Shown: positions 8,405 through 16,888 of the stretch, one piece after another
How positions within the stretch are numbered: the stretch's first letter is position 1
How the letters are laid out: each line of letters begins with the position of its first letter
Source of the DNA: Deltaproteobacteria bacterium
GTDB lineage: Bacteria; Desulfobacterota; DSM-4660; Desulfatiglandales; Desulfatiglandaceae
Direction of reading: 5' to 3'
DNA: 64,000 nucleotides
NCBI GenBank assembly: GCA_019307815.1
Contig: JAFDIV010000013.1
Location: 1 to 64,000, forward strand
Program-made: the position numbers and the translations under genes
The notes under the pieces: model-generated
The model's database searches: none
Told to the model about the DNA's origin: nothing
Seen by the model: only the letters and a program-made list of their open reading frames with translations

Positions 8405-9109
8405 CTAAGAGGTAATAGATGGGTGTATGTAGGGGTTGGGCCGTATGTCAGGGGGCCTTAAGTAAATGGGTGCCAAAGTGGACCCATTATCGAACTCCCC
8501 CTTTAAAAATCGTTTAAGCCCAATGGCACCTACCGAAGACGCTTTCAAATTCCAGAACTCAGGAGGGGCAAGCACCACCCTTTCGCCTACGAGCCCGGTA
8601 AGCTTGGGGGCCTGGACGTTGTAATTGTTTCCCACAAAAATGCAGGGTTGGTCCAGGAGCCTTGAAAGTTCAGAGTAAGGCATGCATTGGTCCGGGCTTT
8701 TTCTAACCAGGAGGCCATCGGGGCCCCATGAAAATGACGCAGTGAAGACGTCATTCTTGCGGGATTCTAACAGGGCATGGATGGTATGGGGCACAGACGG
8801 GATTTGGCTGGCTAAGGCCTCCAGACTGCTGACCCCAATGAGTGGGGCCTCTAGGGCGTGAGAGAGCCCCTTGGCAGAGGCCAGTCCCACCCTGAGACCT
8901 GTGAAACTTCCGGGACCCAGGGCAATGACAATGCAACGTATATCTTTTTTGGAGGTTCCGGAGGTGGTGAGAAGAAACTCCAATGTAGGGAACAGTCCTC
9001 CAAAGTGCCTCTTACCTGTGCTCAGATAACATTCCCCAATGAGTGTTCCTGTTTGATCCAAAAGTGCCAACCCAAACTGCAATATGGATGTGTTTATGGC
9101 AAGAAGCAT
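8405..9109 (-). CDS. tsaB: tRNA threonylcarbamoyladenosine biosynthesis protein TsaB
   Basis: A 234-residue ASKHA-fold protein of the TsaB/YeaZ family, the partner that activates TsaD in making t6A37 of tRNAs. It opens MLLAINTSILQFGLAL, and the characteristic ALGPGSFTGLRVGLASAKGL lies at about residues 63-82. It follows rseP by 8 nt on the same strand. The 96-bp gap between its end and psd shows nothing I recognise. Confidence 0.92.
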   Translation of the reverse strand: MLLAINTSILQFGLALLDQTGTLIGECYLSTGKRHFGGLFPTLEFLLTTSGTSKKDIRCIVIALGPGSFTGLRVGLASAKGLSHALEAPLIGVSSLEALASQIPSVPHTIHALLESRKNDVFTASFSWGPDGLLVRKSPDQCMPYSELSRLLDQPCIFVGNNYNVQAPKLTGLVGERVVLAPPEFWNLKASSVGAIGLKRFLKGEFDNGSTLAPIYLRPPDIRPNPYIHPSITS

Positions 9110-9117
9110 TGATCGTC

Positions 9118-10197
9118 CTATTTAAATATCCTGGTGATATCGTTATACATCACGACCATCATGAGCATGATGAGCAGGATCAAACCCACCTTCTGGGCCA
9201 AATCCCTCTTTTTTATACTGATTGGCCTTCCCAATATTAGTTCCACTAGCAGGAATATGATCAATCCCCCATCTAGAATGGGAACTGGCAGTAGATTCAG
9301 GATGCCGAGATTCACACTTATAACGGCCATAAAAGGGAATAAATAGGCAAAATTTTCTTTTGCCAACTGACCTGTCATTTGCCCTATCAATATGGGGCCG
9401 CCCAGGGTCTTTATGGGAACGACCCTTTCAAACAGTTTGACAATGGTTAGGCAGGTGAGTTTCGTAACATCCCAGGTTTTCTTAAAGCCTTCCTTTATTG
9501 CTCCCCCTGGACCAAGGTCAATGGTTTTGAACGTCCCCGCGGCCACAACGCCTATGAGTGGGGTCTTGATCTCCTCACCAAAGATATTCTTTGTGGAAGA
9601 GACCTCAGGAACCACTGTCAAGGCAAGTGTTTTGTCTCCTCGTTTTACGAGCATCTCCAGGGGGATGCCTGGGCTTTTCCGGACAACAACTTTGATATCT
9701 TCCCAAGAGGTGATGGCCTGTCCGGAAATGGCGAGAATTACATCGCCTTTCTGAATGCCTGCCTTGGAAGCAGGGGAATTTTCTCTTACCTGGCCGATCT
9801 GTGGAGTCATCACTTGATACCCTGCGATAAGATAAAAGAGTGAAAAGATGACCAGGGCCAGCAGGAGATTAAATACAGGCCCTGCCAAGACAATGGCTAT
9901 CCGCTTGAGCACATGCTGATTACTGAAGGATCTTGCCTCATCTTCGGGAGCTATCTCTTCCGTATCCTCGCCACTTTCGCCAAGAAGTTTGACATATCCT
10001 CCCAAGGGGACTGAAGAGATTAGGTATTCGGTTTCACCTATTTTTTTGCCTACCAATTTATTTCCAAAGCCAAGGGAAAACTTCAATACTTTAACATGAA
10101 AATACTTGGCCACAATAAAGTGGCCCAGTTCATGAAAAAAAATGAGAACTCCCAAGACCAGGATAAAGGGTAATACGTAGTAGAGAAAGATATCCAT
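9118..10197 (-). CDS. rseP: site-2 protease RseP
   Basis: A 359-residue intramembrane zinc metalloprotease. The HEXXH active site is FFHELGHFIVAKYF (about residues 21-34); a single PDZ domain spans about residues 115-190 (PQIGQVRENSPASKAGIQKG); the third zinc ligand motif is NLLPVPILDGG (about 300-310). RseP cleaves anti-sigma factors and remnant signal peptides. Its position after dxr and cdsA is the conserved order in many proteobacteria. Confidence 0.95.
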   Translation of the reverse strand: MDIFLYYVLPFILVLGVLIFFHELGHFIVAKYFHVKVLKFSLGFGNKLVGKKIGETEYLISSVPLGGYVKLLGESGEDTEEIAPEDEARSFSNQHVLKRIAIVLAGPVFNLLLALVIFSLFYLIAGYQVMTPQIGQVRENSPASKAGIQKGDVILAISGQAITSWEDIKVVVRKSPGIPLEMLVKRGDKTLALTVVPEVSSTKNIFGEEIKTPLIGVVAAGTFKTIDLGPGGAIKEGFKKTWDVTKLTCLTIVKLFERVVPIKTLGGPILIGQMTGQLAKENFAYLFPFMAVISVNLGILNLLPVPILDGGLIIFLLVELILGRPISIKKRDLAQKVGLILLIMLMMVVMYNDITRIFK

Positions 10198-10204
10198 ATT
10201 ATTA

Positions 10205-10262
10205 GGCCTGTTATTTATTTGTTTCGTTTATCTTGTTCATTTCGTCTATTTCGTTTGTCTAG
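10205..10262 (-). repeat. low-complexity tract filling the dxr-rseP gap
   Basis: The 72-bp gap between dxr and rseP is almost wholly made of near-repeating units; on the minus strand these read AAACGAAATAGACGAAATG and then AACAAGATAAACGAAAC. It begins about 8 nt after the dxr stop codon. A shorter tract of the same flavour, AAACAAATAAACAAAATAAA, lies before had at 3454-3473. Confidence 0.5.
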
Positions 10263-10269
10263 CTTACTG

Positions 10270-11430
10270 CTATAAAGGTTGGGCAATCAATTCCTTTGCC
10301 TTTTTTCTTGACCAGGCATCTGCTTCTAGCACCGTTTCGATTTTGTCCACTTCAACAGGTCTATGGTATGCCATGGTCTGCTCAATAACCCGGGGGATTT
10401 CCATAAAGCTGATCGCATTTTCCAGGAAGGCGCTGACTGCTACCTCATTTGCGGCATTCAAGACCGCAGGCATTGTCCCGCCCATATGGGCTGCCCTCAG
10501 GGCCAGGGCGAGACAGGGAAACTTTTCCATGTCCACCTGTTCGAATGTAAGGCTTTGGACCTTTACCAGGTCAAGAGACGGCAGAACAATGGGCAAATGG
10601 CGGGGATAGGCCAAGGCGTAGGAAATGGGTATCATCATATCCGGGATACCCAACTGAGCGATAATGGATCCATCATTATATTCCACCATAGAATGCACGA
10701 TGCTTTGCGGGTGAATTAAGATATGTATCTTTTCCATGGGCAGATCAAAGAGCCATTTGGCCTCAATGGCTTCCAGGCCTTTATTCATCAATGTGGCCGA
10801 ATCAATAGTCACCTTGGGGCCCATGTCCCAGTTGGGGTGTTTAAGGGCTTGGGCCGCTGTCACCTTTTCCATCTCGGTTGGACTGAGCCCGAGGAAGGGG
10901 CCCCCTGAAGCGGTCAGGATGATCCGCCTCACATCTTCAGATGGATGTCCCCTCAAACACTGAAGTATGGCACTGTGTTCACTATCAATGGGCAGAACCC
11001 GGGTATCATGCTTGGCTGCCTCGGCCATGACTAGATAGCCTGCCATAACCATCGTCTCTTTATTCGCCAGAGCCACCTGTTTTCCCGCCCTTACTGCCTC
11101 ATAGGTAGGAAGAAGTCCTGCAGCACCGCTGACGGCCGAGACCACCATATCAATCTCACTCATAGTAGCCAATTCAATGAGTCCCTCTGTTCCGAAGAGG
11201 ATCTTTGGCCTATTTCTTGATGGCAAGCGATCCTCAAGTTCGGAGGCTGCCTCATGGTTTTGGACCGCCACCGTGGAAGGGTGCCATTCGGCTATTTGTT
11301 GGGCCAAAAGATCAATATTTTTTCCAGCCCCCAGGCCTACCAGATTGTATTTGTCTGAATGGAGTCGAATTACTTTTAAGGTGTTAACCCCAATGGACCC
11401 AGTGGACCCCAAAAGCGCAATGTTTTTCAC
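10270..11430 (-). CDS. dxr: 1-deoxy-D-xylulose 5-phosphate reductoisomerase
   Basis: A 386-residue enzyme that rearranges and reduces DXP to 2-C-methyl-D-erythritol 4-phosphate, the committed step of the MEP isoprenoid pathway. GSTGSIGVNTLKVI (residues 8-21) is the NADPH-binding loop; LPIDSEHSAILQCLRG (about 145-160) contains the metal-binding acidic residues; ASGGPF and HPNWDMGPKVTIDSATLMNK follow in the usual order. It lies between cdsA and rseP on the same strand. Its product feeds undecaprenyl synthesis by the nearby uppS. Confidence 0.97.
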   Translation of the reverse strand: MKNIALLGSTGSIGVNTLKVIRLHSDKYNLVGLGAGKNIDLLAQQIAEWHPSTVAVQNHEAASELEDRLPSRNRPKILFGTEGLIELATMSEIDMVVSAVSGAAGLLPTYEAVRAGKQVALANKETMVMAGYLVMAEAAKHDTRVLPIDSEHSAILQCLRGHPSEDVRRIILTASGGPFLGLSPTEMEKVTAAQALKHPNWDMGPKVTIDSATLMNKGLEAIEAKWLFDLPMEKIHILIHPQSIVHSMVEYNDGSIIAQLGIPDMMIPISYALAYPRHLPIVLPSLDLVKVQSLTFEQVDMEKFPCLALALRAAHMGGTMPAVLNAANEVAVSAFLENAISFMEIPRVIEQTMAYHRPVEVDKIETVLEADAWSRKKAKELIAQPL

Positions 11431-11465
11431 TTTGCTGCACCGTACGGTTTCACTGCGTAAATTTT

Positions 11466-12260
11466 TTATAGTATAAGATATACATAAAGTATTGGTATAG
11501 CAAAAAGTAGGCCATCAATTCTGTCTAACACTCCCCCATGTCCAGGCAGCACAGATCCACTGTCTTTTTTTCCATGGCTTCTCTTGAGCATGGACTCTGC
11601 AAGGTCACCCAACTGGGCCGCTACTGTCACGCCTAACAGCAACAAAACGGTCGCCACTCTTACGCTATCTAGCCGGGTGAGATGAAAAAACCAAAGCCCA
11701 GCAAATAGGGTGGACAATCCCCCTCCAATGGCCCCCTCCCACGTCTTACCTGGGCTGATGGTTTGGGAGAGCTTGTGTTTGCCGAGCAGCCTGCCCAAGT
11801 AAAAGGCCCCGGTATCTCCAGCAAACACCACCACAAAAAGAAATAATACCCAAAGGTTGCCCCTAGGATACCGGTCTATCAGGGCGAGCATGCCCAAAGG
11901 GAGTGAGATATAGCACGGCCCAAATACTGATTTGGCCAGTACAGAAGTGACCAATGCCTCAGGTTTGGAGTAAAGGAACAGGCCCGCGATCATAGGTAAA
12001 AAGGTCCAGCCAACAACCACCAGTGGCCAATAGTGGATCCTGCCCAACAAAATGGTTAAAAAAAGCAAAGAACTCACAATATAGGTTATGCCTTGGATAA
12101 TCAGGGGCGCTCTGTGTTCGTGGAGCCTAAAAAGCTCCAAGAGCCCAGCCAGTGAGATTAGGGCCAGCACAATATGGAATGGCCACCTGGGTTCAATGAA
12201 TAGGGGAAAGATGAGTATGGGGGCAATGATAATGCCCGTCAGCCAGCGTTTGAGATGCAT
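11466..12260 (-). CDS. cdsA: phosphatidate cytidylyltransferase
   Basis: A multispanning enzyme making CDP-diacylglycerol from phosphatidate and CTP, the precursor used by PssA further along the cluster. The C-terminal family signature is complete: SMLKRSHGKKDSG followed by LPGHGGVLDRID. SPGKTWEGAIGGGLST marks the second conserved region. I chose the start MHLKRWLTGII at 12260 because GAGG lies 5 nt upstream and a transmembrane segment begins at once; a longer in-frame start at 12341 would overlap uppS and has no ribosome site. Confidence 0.92.
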   Translation of the reverse strand: MHLKRWLTGIIIAPILIFPLFIEPRWPFHIVLALISLAGLLELFRLHEHRAPLIIQGITYIVSSLLFLTILLGRIHYWPLVVVGWTFLPMIAGLFLYSKPEALVTSVLAKSVFGPCYISLPLGMLALIDRYPRGNLWVLFLFVVVFAGDTGAFYLGRLLGKHKLSQTISPGKTWEGAIGGGLSTLFAGLWFFHLTRLDSVRVATVLLLLGVTVAAQLGDLAESMLKRSHGKKDSGSVLPGHGGVLDRIDGLLFAIPILYVYLIL

Positions 12261-12324
12261 GCATACCTCAAATAAAGGAGCTAAGCAGTAGGCCGAGGCC
12301 GATTCTTTTAGCGGCATATTATTC

Positions 12325-13044
12325 TCAGTCCGCGGCCCCAAATCTCCTTTCTCTGTTTTGGAATTCTGCTATGGCCTTTAGATATTCTTCCCGTGTAAAG
12401 TCAGGCCATAACGTAGAGGTAATATAAATTTCGGTATAAGCGATTTGCCATAGCAGAAAATTGCTTATGCGATATTCTCCACTTGTACGGATAAGCAGAT
12501 CTGGATCTGGCATTTCCGGCTGATAAAGGGCATTGACGAGAAGTCTATGGTCGATCTCTTTTGGTTGAATTTTCTTTTTCTCTACTGAAACGGCTATCTT
12601 CCTCACCGCATCCAGGATTTCCTGCCTCCCACCATAACTCAAGGCCAGGGTCAGGGTCATATCTTCGCCTTGGGAGGTCTTGTCCATGGTTTCAAATAGC
12701 AACTTCCTGGTGGATGTAGGTAATTTTTCCAGTCTTCCTATGGCCTTGAGTCGAATACCATTTTCTGTCATTTCTTCTAATTCATCTTTCAGGAATTGCT
12801 CCAAAAGATTCATCAATGCCCTGACTTCCAAGTCCGAGCGTTTCCAATTTTCCATGGAAAAGGCATATAGGGTCAGCCACGGTATACCAATCTGGCGTGT
12901 TGTCCTGACCACCTCCCTGACAGTTTCAGCCCCTTGTTGGTGCCCACGCACCCTGGGTAGGCCTCGCCTTTTGGCCCACCTTCCATTTCCATCCATGATG
13001 ATGGCTACATGTGTTGGAAGCTTGGATTTATCAATAGAATCCAT
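12325..13044 (-). CDS. uppS: undecaprenyl diphosphate synthase
   Basis: A 239-residue cis-prenyltransferase that builds the C55 carrier lipid for peptidoglycan. IIMDGNGRWAKRRGLPRVRG (about residues 15-34) carries the catalytic Asp and the diphosphate-binding residues; FSMENWKRS and RTSGEYRISNFLLWQ are the other conserved blocks. The order uppS-cdsA-dxr-rseP is the common one. It is separated from frr by an unusually long gap of 473 bp. Confidence 0.96.
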   Translation of the reverse strand: MDSIDKSKLPTHVAIIMDGNGRWAKRRGLPRVRGHQQGAETVREVVRTTRQIGIPWLTLYAFSMENWKRSDLEVRALMNLLEQFLKDELEEMTENGIRLKAIGRLEKLPTSTRKLLFETMDKTSQGEDMTLTLALSYGGRQEILDAVRKIAVSVEKKKIQPKEIDHRLLVNALYQPEMPDPDLLIRTSGEYRISNFLLWQIAYTEIYITSTLWPDFTREEYLKAIAEFQNRERRFGAAD

Positions 13045-13517
13045 AAGTAATGCCTAGTGCTTAATCATTCTAGAATTTAGTTCCATGCAGCTTGCTGCCT
13101 AGCAATAAGATTGACTCGAACCTGCTGGTGATCCGAGGGCAATAATTCAGGAGTCAGAATTCAGAAGATAAAAGATAGGTGAGAGTATCTGTTTTTATTC
13201 TGACTCCTGGATTCTATATTCTGAATTCTCAATACCTCACTGCTTGCGGTTGGGTAGTTTATTAATCCACTTACCTTGTATTTGCTTCCATTTCAACACT
13301 AAACATATCCCTTCCAAAACCTCGAAAGCCAGGGACAAACCCTCCCCCAAGTTGCTGCAATGGTCTGCTCCATTGCCTGCCCCACGATTACTTCGCCGGA
13401 ATGACTCGGAGTAAAATAAACTTCCCGATTAACTTTGCTATTCCAAGCAGACAGGCAGCCGACATAGCGAGGGGGAACCCCGGGCTAATATAGTAACCCT
13501 CGCTTGTGTAGGGGGGA
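13045..13517. repeat. gene-free gap with a 12-bp inverted repeat of the AGGAGTCAGAA type
   Basis: No gene is visible in these 473 bp. AGGAGTCAGAAT (13149-13160) and ATTCTGACTCCT (13197-13208) are a perfect inverted repeat, each followed outwards or inwards by further GAATTC-like words (TCAGAATTCAGAAG and TATATTCTGAATTCTC). The same AGGAGTCAGAA word recurs at 22098 and 37088 (opposite strand). A second dyad, AGCGAGGG (13466-13473) with CCCTCGCT (13497-13504), stands 14 nt beyond the frr stop and may end or stabilise the frr transcript. The rest, about 13210-13465, shows nothing I recognise. Confidence 0.6.
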
Positions 13518-14075
13518 TCAGAACTCAAGAATTTCTTTCTCTTTTTGGGCGGTGACCTCGTCGATCTTTTTTATGAATTCGTCAGTTATTTTTTGAACTT
13601 CGTTCTGACATTTAAAGAACTCATCTTCTGAGATTTCTTTTTCGTTCTTTAGTTCCTTGAACATCTCATTGGCATCCCGCCTTTGGTTTCTAATAGAAAT
13701 TTTGCTTTCTTCGGCCATCTTTTTTGCCAGCTTGGCCAGTTCTTTGCGCCTCTCTTCGGTTAAGGGAGGGATAGCTATGCGAATAATCTTGCCATCATTC
13801 ATGGGTGTCAGGCCTAGTTCAGACTTCAGGATGGCCTTCTCAATATTTCCAATAATTGATTGATCCCACGGCTGAACTGTTATGAGTCGGCTCTCCGGGA
13901 CAGATATGGAAGCCACTTGCTCTAAGGGCATATGCGTTTCGTAGCATTCCACCTTGATCCCTTCCAGTAATGCCGGTGTGGCCCTGCCTGTCCTGATTTT
14001 TTTAAATTCCTTTTTGAGGGCCTCCACGGTCTTGCCCATTTTTTCGCGAAGTTCGGAGAGAATTTCATCCTTCAT
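13518..14075 (-). CDS. frr: ribosome recycling factor
   Basis: A 185-residue protein that splits post-termination ribosomes together with EF-G. KKIRTGRATPALLEGIKVECY (from about residue 26) and EERRKELAKLAKKMAEESK (about 112-130) are standard RRF blocks, and the length is exactly that of the family. Its start overlaps the pyrH stop by 4 nt. The order rpsB-tsf-pyrH-frr is near universal. Confidence 0.97.
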   Translation of the reverse strand: MKDEILSELREKMGKTVEALKKEFKKIRTGRATPALLEGIKVECYETHMPLEQVASISVPESRLITVQPWDQSIIGNIEKAILKSELGLTPMNDGKIIRIAIPPLTEERRKELAKLAKKMAEESKISIRNQRRDANEMFKELKNEKEISEDEFFKCQNEVQKITDEFIKKIDEVTAQKEKEILEF

Positions 14076-14803
14076 TTTTCTTCTCCCGTAATCAGTGTGC
14101 CAACTGGTTCTCCTGATACAACCCTTAAGATATTGCCTTCCTTTAACAGGTTAAACACCACAATGGGGAGGCCTTGATCCATGGCCAATGAAATGGCGGT
14201 CAGGTCCATGGCCTGGAGCTGTTTTTCGATAACAGCTCTATAGGATAACCTAGAAAAAAACTTAGCCTTTGGGTTCTGAACAGGATCTGCATCATAGACC
14301 CCATCTACCTTTGTGGCCTTTAGTAAGGCATCTGCCCCTATTTCACTAGCCCGAAGGGTGGCAGCAGTATCTGTGGTAAAATAGGGGTTTCCTGTACCTG
14401 CACCAAAAATGACCACTGCGTCGTTGTCAAGGTGGTTAATAGCCCGATCTCTAACAAAGAGCTCCGCTACACCTCTCATCTCAATCGCTGTCATTACTTT
14501 GGCATTTAAGCCCACACTCTTGAGCGCACCACCGAGTGCCAATGAATTGATCACGGTGGCAAGCATTCCCATATGGTCCGCCACCACCCTGTCCATACCG
14601 TAGGCTTCTGCCCGCAGGCCTCGGAAGATGTTGCCCCCTCCGATCACAATACCGATTTGGACCCCCAGATTATGAACTGACTTTATCTCCTGAGCAATCC
14701 TTTGAACGATCTGCGGGTCAATAGCAGAGCCTTGGCCTGCAGATAGGGCCTCTCCGCTAAGCTTTAACAAGATACGTCTAAATCGGGGGCGATCATTCCT
14801 CAT
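14072..14803 (-). CDS. pyrH: uridylate kinase
   Basis: A 243-residue amino-acid-kinase-fold UMP kinase. ILLKLSGEALSAGQG (about residues 11-25), GIVIGGGNIFRGLRAE (about 51-66) and GTGNPYFTTDTAATLRASE (about 136-154) are the substrate and nucleotide sites. It starts inside the last 11 bp of tsf and ends overlapping frr, so the three genes are translationally coupled. Confidence 0.97.
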   Translation of the reverse strand: MRNDRPRFRRILLKLSGEALSAGQGSAIDPQIVQRIAQEIKSVHNLGVQIGIVIGGGNIFRGLRAEAYGMDRVVADHMGMLATVINSLALGGALKSVGLNAKVMTAIEMRGVAELFVRDRAINHLDNDAVVIFGAGTGNPYFTTDTAATLRASEIGADALLKATKVDGVYDADPVQNPKAKFFSRLSYRAVIEKQLQAMDLTAISLAMDQGLPIVVFNLLKEGNILRVVSGEPVGTLITGEEK

Positions 14804-15398
14804 CCGATTCCCCGAGTTGAAATCGTACGAAGCGCCTTATGACAATGTTTTCTCCAGTCTTGGCAATCAGCTCGTTGAGAAGATCCTGTACAGTGATATC
14901 AGGATTCTTTATAAAAGGCTGCTCAAGCAAGCAAGCCTCGGAGTAAAACTTTTTCATTTTACCTTCAACAATCTTTTCAATAACCTTTTCGGGTTTACCT
15001 GTCTGTTTGGCCTGGGTAGCGTAGATCTCTTTCTCTCGTTCTAGCACTTCAGGAGGGACTTTTTCCCTGTCAATGGCTATGGGGTTGGTGGCGGCGATTT
15101 GCATGGCCAGATCTTTTACAAAGGCAGAGAAGTCATCAGTTTTTCCTGTGAAGTCTGTTTCGCAATTGACCTCCACTAGCACACCGATCTTTCCTCCAGC
15201 ATGGATATAGGCCTGGACTTGGCCTTGCGAAGTGGTACGGCTACCACGTTTTTTTGCCGTGGCAATCCCTTTTTTTCTGAGAAAATCGATGGCTTTTTCC
15301 AAATCTCCGTTACATTCATTGAGGGCCTGCTTACAATCCATGATTCCGACACCGGTCTTTTCCCTCAATTCTTTGATTTGTTCCATTGTAACTGCCAC
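14793..15398 (-). CDS. tsf: elongation factor Ts, short form
   Basis: A 201-residue nucleotide exchange factor for EF-Tu. It has the UBA-like start (IKELREKTGVGIMDCKQAL, about residues 8-26) and VEVNCETDF (about 76-84), the contact region for EF-Tu. It is one of the short forms of about 200 residues found in many bacteria, compared with about 280 in E. coli, so it is not truncated. Confidence 0.95.
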   Translation of the reverse strand: MAVTMEQIKELREKTGVGIMDCKQALNECNGDLEKAIDFLRKKGIATAKKRGSRTTSQGQVQAYIHAGGKIGVLVEVNCETDFTGKTDDFSAFVKDLAMQIAATNPIAIDREKVPPEVLEREKEIYATQAKQTGKPEKVIEKIVEGKMKKFYSEACLLEQPFIKNPDITVQDLLNELIAKTGENIVIRRFVRFQLGESDEE

Positions 15399-15436
15399 TG
15401 TGATCTCCTTTCTCTTTGGTGCTGTTCGATGCTTTC

Positions 15437-16303
15437 CTATTCTGGTTCAGGCTCAGTTGCCTGTGCCTCTGGAGCCTGGCTGGTTTCTGACTTTTTGGGC
15501 AAAACGATTACTTCAGGGCCTTCAGCCTTTTCTTGTTCCTCAAGGCCGGGTCTTTCTTCTCCTTCTTCAGGACCCTCAGCTTGCTGCTGTAGTTCTGCTT
15601 CTGCCCGGAGCCTTTCCTCTGCCAGATTATGGCCCTCCACGCATGCATCTGCGATCCTAGAGCAGAATAGACGGATGGCTCTGATGGCATCATCGTTTCC
15701 TGGAATGATAAAATCGATCTCATCAGGGTCACAGTTAGTATCGGCAATGGCCACTACCGGGATCCGCAGTTTTCGTGCCTCTCTGACCGCGATCCTTTCC
15801 CGTTTCGGGTCCACAACAAAAAGGGCACCTGGGAGTTCATCCATGTCCTTTATCCCCCCAAGGTTCTTTTCCAATTTTAGCAACCCTTTTTCCATTTTGA
15901 GGGCTTCTTTTTTGGTATACCGACTAAAACCTCCCTCCCTTTTCATGGTTTCAAGCTCTTTCAGCCTGGACACACTTTTTCGGATGGTTTGAAAATTCGT
16001 GAGAGTGCCTCCCAACCACCGATTTACCACGTAGAACATGCCACACCGCTGACTTTCTTCAATAATCGAATCATGGGCCTGTTTTTTCGTACCCACAAAT
16101 AGTACAGAGTATCCTTCGGAAACGGTCCTCACAATGAAATCGTAGGCCACCTTGAAAAGGCGAACTGTCTTTTGCAAGTCAATGATGTGGATTCCGTTTC
16201 GTGCTCCGAAGATATAAGGTTTCATCTTCGGATTCCATCGTCTTGTTTGATGGCCGAAATGGACTCCCGCCTCTAGCAGTTCTTTCATGCTCACATTTGC
16301 CAT
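15437..16303 (-). CDS. rpsB: 30S ribosomal protein S2 with acidic C-terminal extension
   Basis: The first 230 or so residues are ordinary S2 ([20 protein letters not shown] at the start; [33 protein letters not shown]). The protein is 288 residues; the last 55 or so are low complexity, rich in Glu, Pro, Gln and Ala, and not part of the S2 fold. E. coli S2 has 241 residues. Extended S2 tails occur in several phyla, so this is unusual but not unique. First gene of the rpsB-tsf-pyrH-frr group. Confidence 0.97.
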   Translation of the reverse strand: MANVSMKELLEAGVHFGHQTRRWNPKMKPYIFGARNGIHIIDLQKTVRLFKVAYDFIVRTVSEGYSVLFVGTKKQAHDSIIEESQRCGMFYVVNRWLGGTLTNFQTIRKSVSRLKELETMKREGGFSRYTKKEALKMEKGLLKLEKNLGGIKDMDELPGALFVVDPKRERIAVREARKLRIPVVAIADTNCDPDEIDFIIPGNDDAIRAIRLFCSRIADACVEGHNLAEERLRAEAELQQQAEGPEEGEERPGLEEQEKAEGPEVIVLPKKSETSQAPEAQATEPEPE

Positions 16304-16633
16304 TCATTCCTCCTTCCTCGGGGCTCTTATGGGCCCCTTGCCTCGGTTTTTTCCTCCGTTCAGAAGATCTTGCACCCGTCACTGGGCACCGGGCAATAGT
16401 TCTGAACGTGTGGATTAAGGCCCCAACGGAGCCGTTTAAAGCTGGGTAATTTACTTGAGAAACTCACTTTATACTGCTATATTATTAATAAGCCCAATTC
16501 GTAGAACACCTAATTAAGCGAGGATAGGCACGCAAGACAAATTTCTTTTTCTACCACCACTGCATAGATTTGGCAAGGAAAAACCTACAAATGCGCTGGT
16601 CCTAAACTTTTTCCCTAACACGGCGGCTTTTCT
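16304..16633 (-). promoter_or_regulatory. rpsB promoter and leader region
   Basis: This 330-bp divergent gap has no gene. On the minus strand TTGGGC (16497-16492), an 18-nt spacer and TATAAA (16473-16468) are a plausible promoter, leaving a leader of about 155 nt before rpsB. Close to the ribosome site a short hairpin, GGGGC (16337-16333) with GCCCC (16324-16320), could take part in S2 autoregulation, which is known for rpsB in other bacteria; that role is inference. CACTGGGCACCGGGCA (16380-16395) resembles the GGCATTGGGC words at 51765. Confidence 0.35.
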
Positions 16634-16864
16634 ATGGACGATCAGATAAAGAAAGATGTGAAGCGTCTTGCGGACCGAGGACAGCAGTGGCTAGCTCGCT
16701 CGCTTCTTAAATGGAAATACAAACAGGAAGGCAAGCCCTTACCTGATGAGGTGGACCTGGAGCAGCGCAGCCGCCAGGTCGCTGAGGAGGCCAAGGCGGT
16801 GCTCAAAAAACGGGGCAAGACTGTTCTTGAGGAATTTAAGGAAATGCTTAAACCCCGCAAGTGA
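16634..16864 (+). CDS. small charged protein of unknown function
   Basis: A 76-residue, Lys/Glu-rich, probably all-helical protein with no membrane segment or cysteine. I do not recognise the family. It lies 24 bp before dgt on the same strand, so the two are likely one transcript. The codon pattern and the lack of a competing frame suggest a real gene, though the ribosome site is weak. No function can be proposed. Confidence 0.5.
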   Translation: MDDQIKKDVKRLADRGQQWLARSLLKWKYKQEGKPLPDEVDLEQRSRQVAEEAKAVLKKRGKTVLEEFKEMLKPRK

Positions 16865-16888
16865 AGGCGTGAACCATATCATAAGTCA

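Noticed and set aside
15201-15992. 263-codon plus-strand ORF opposite tsf and rpsB
   Set aside because: It is antisense to two certain genes; its Ser-rich text mirrors their codon bias.
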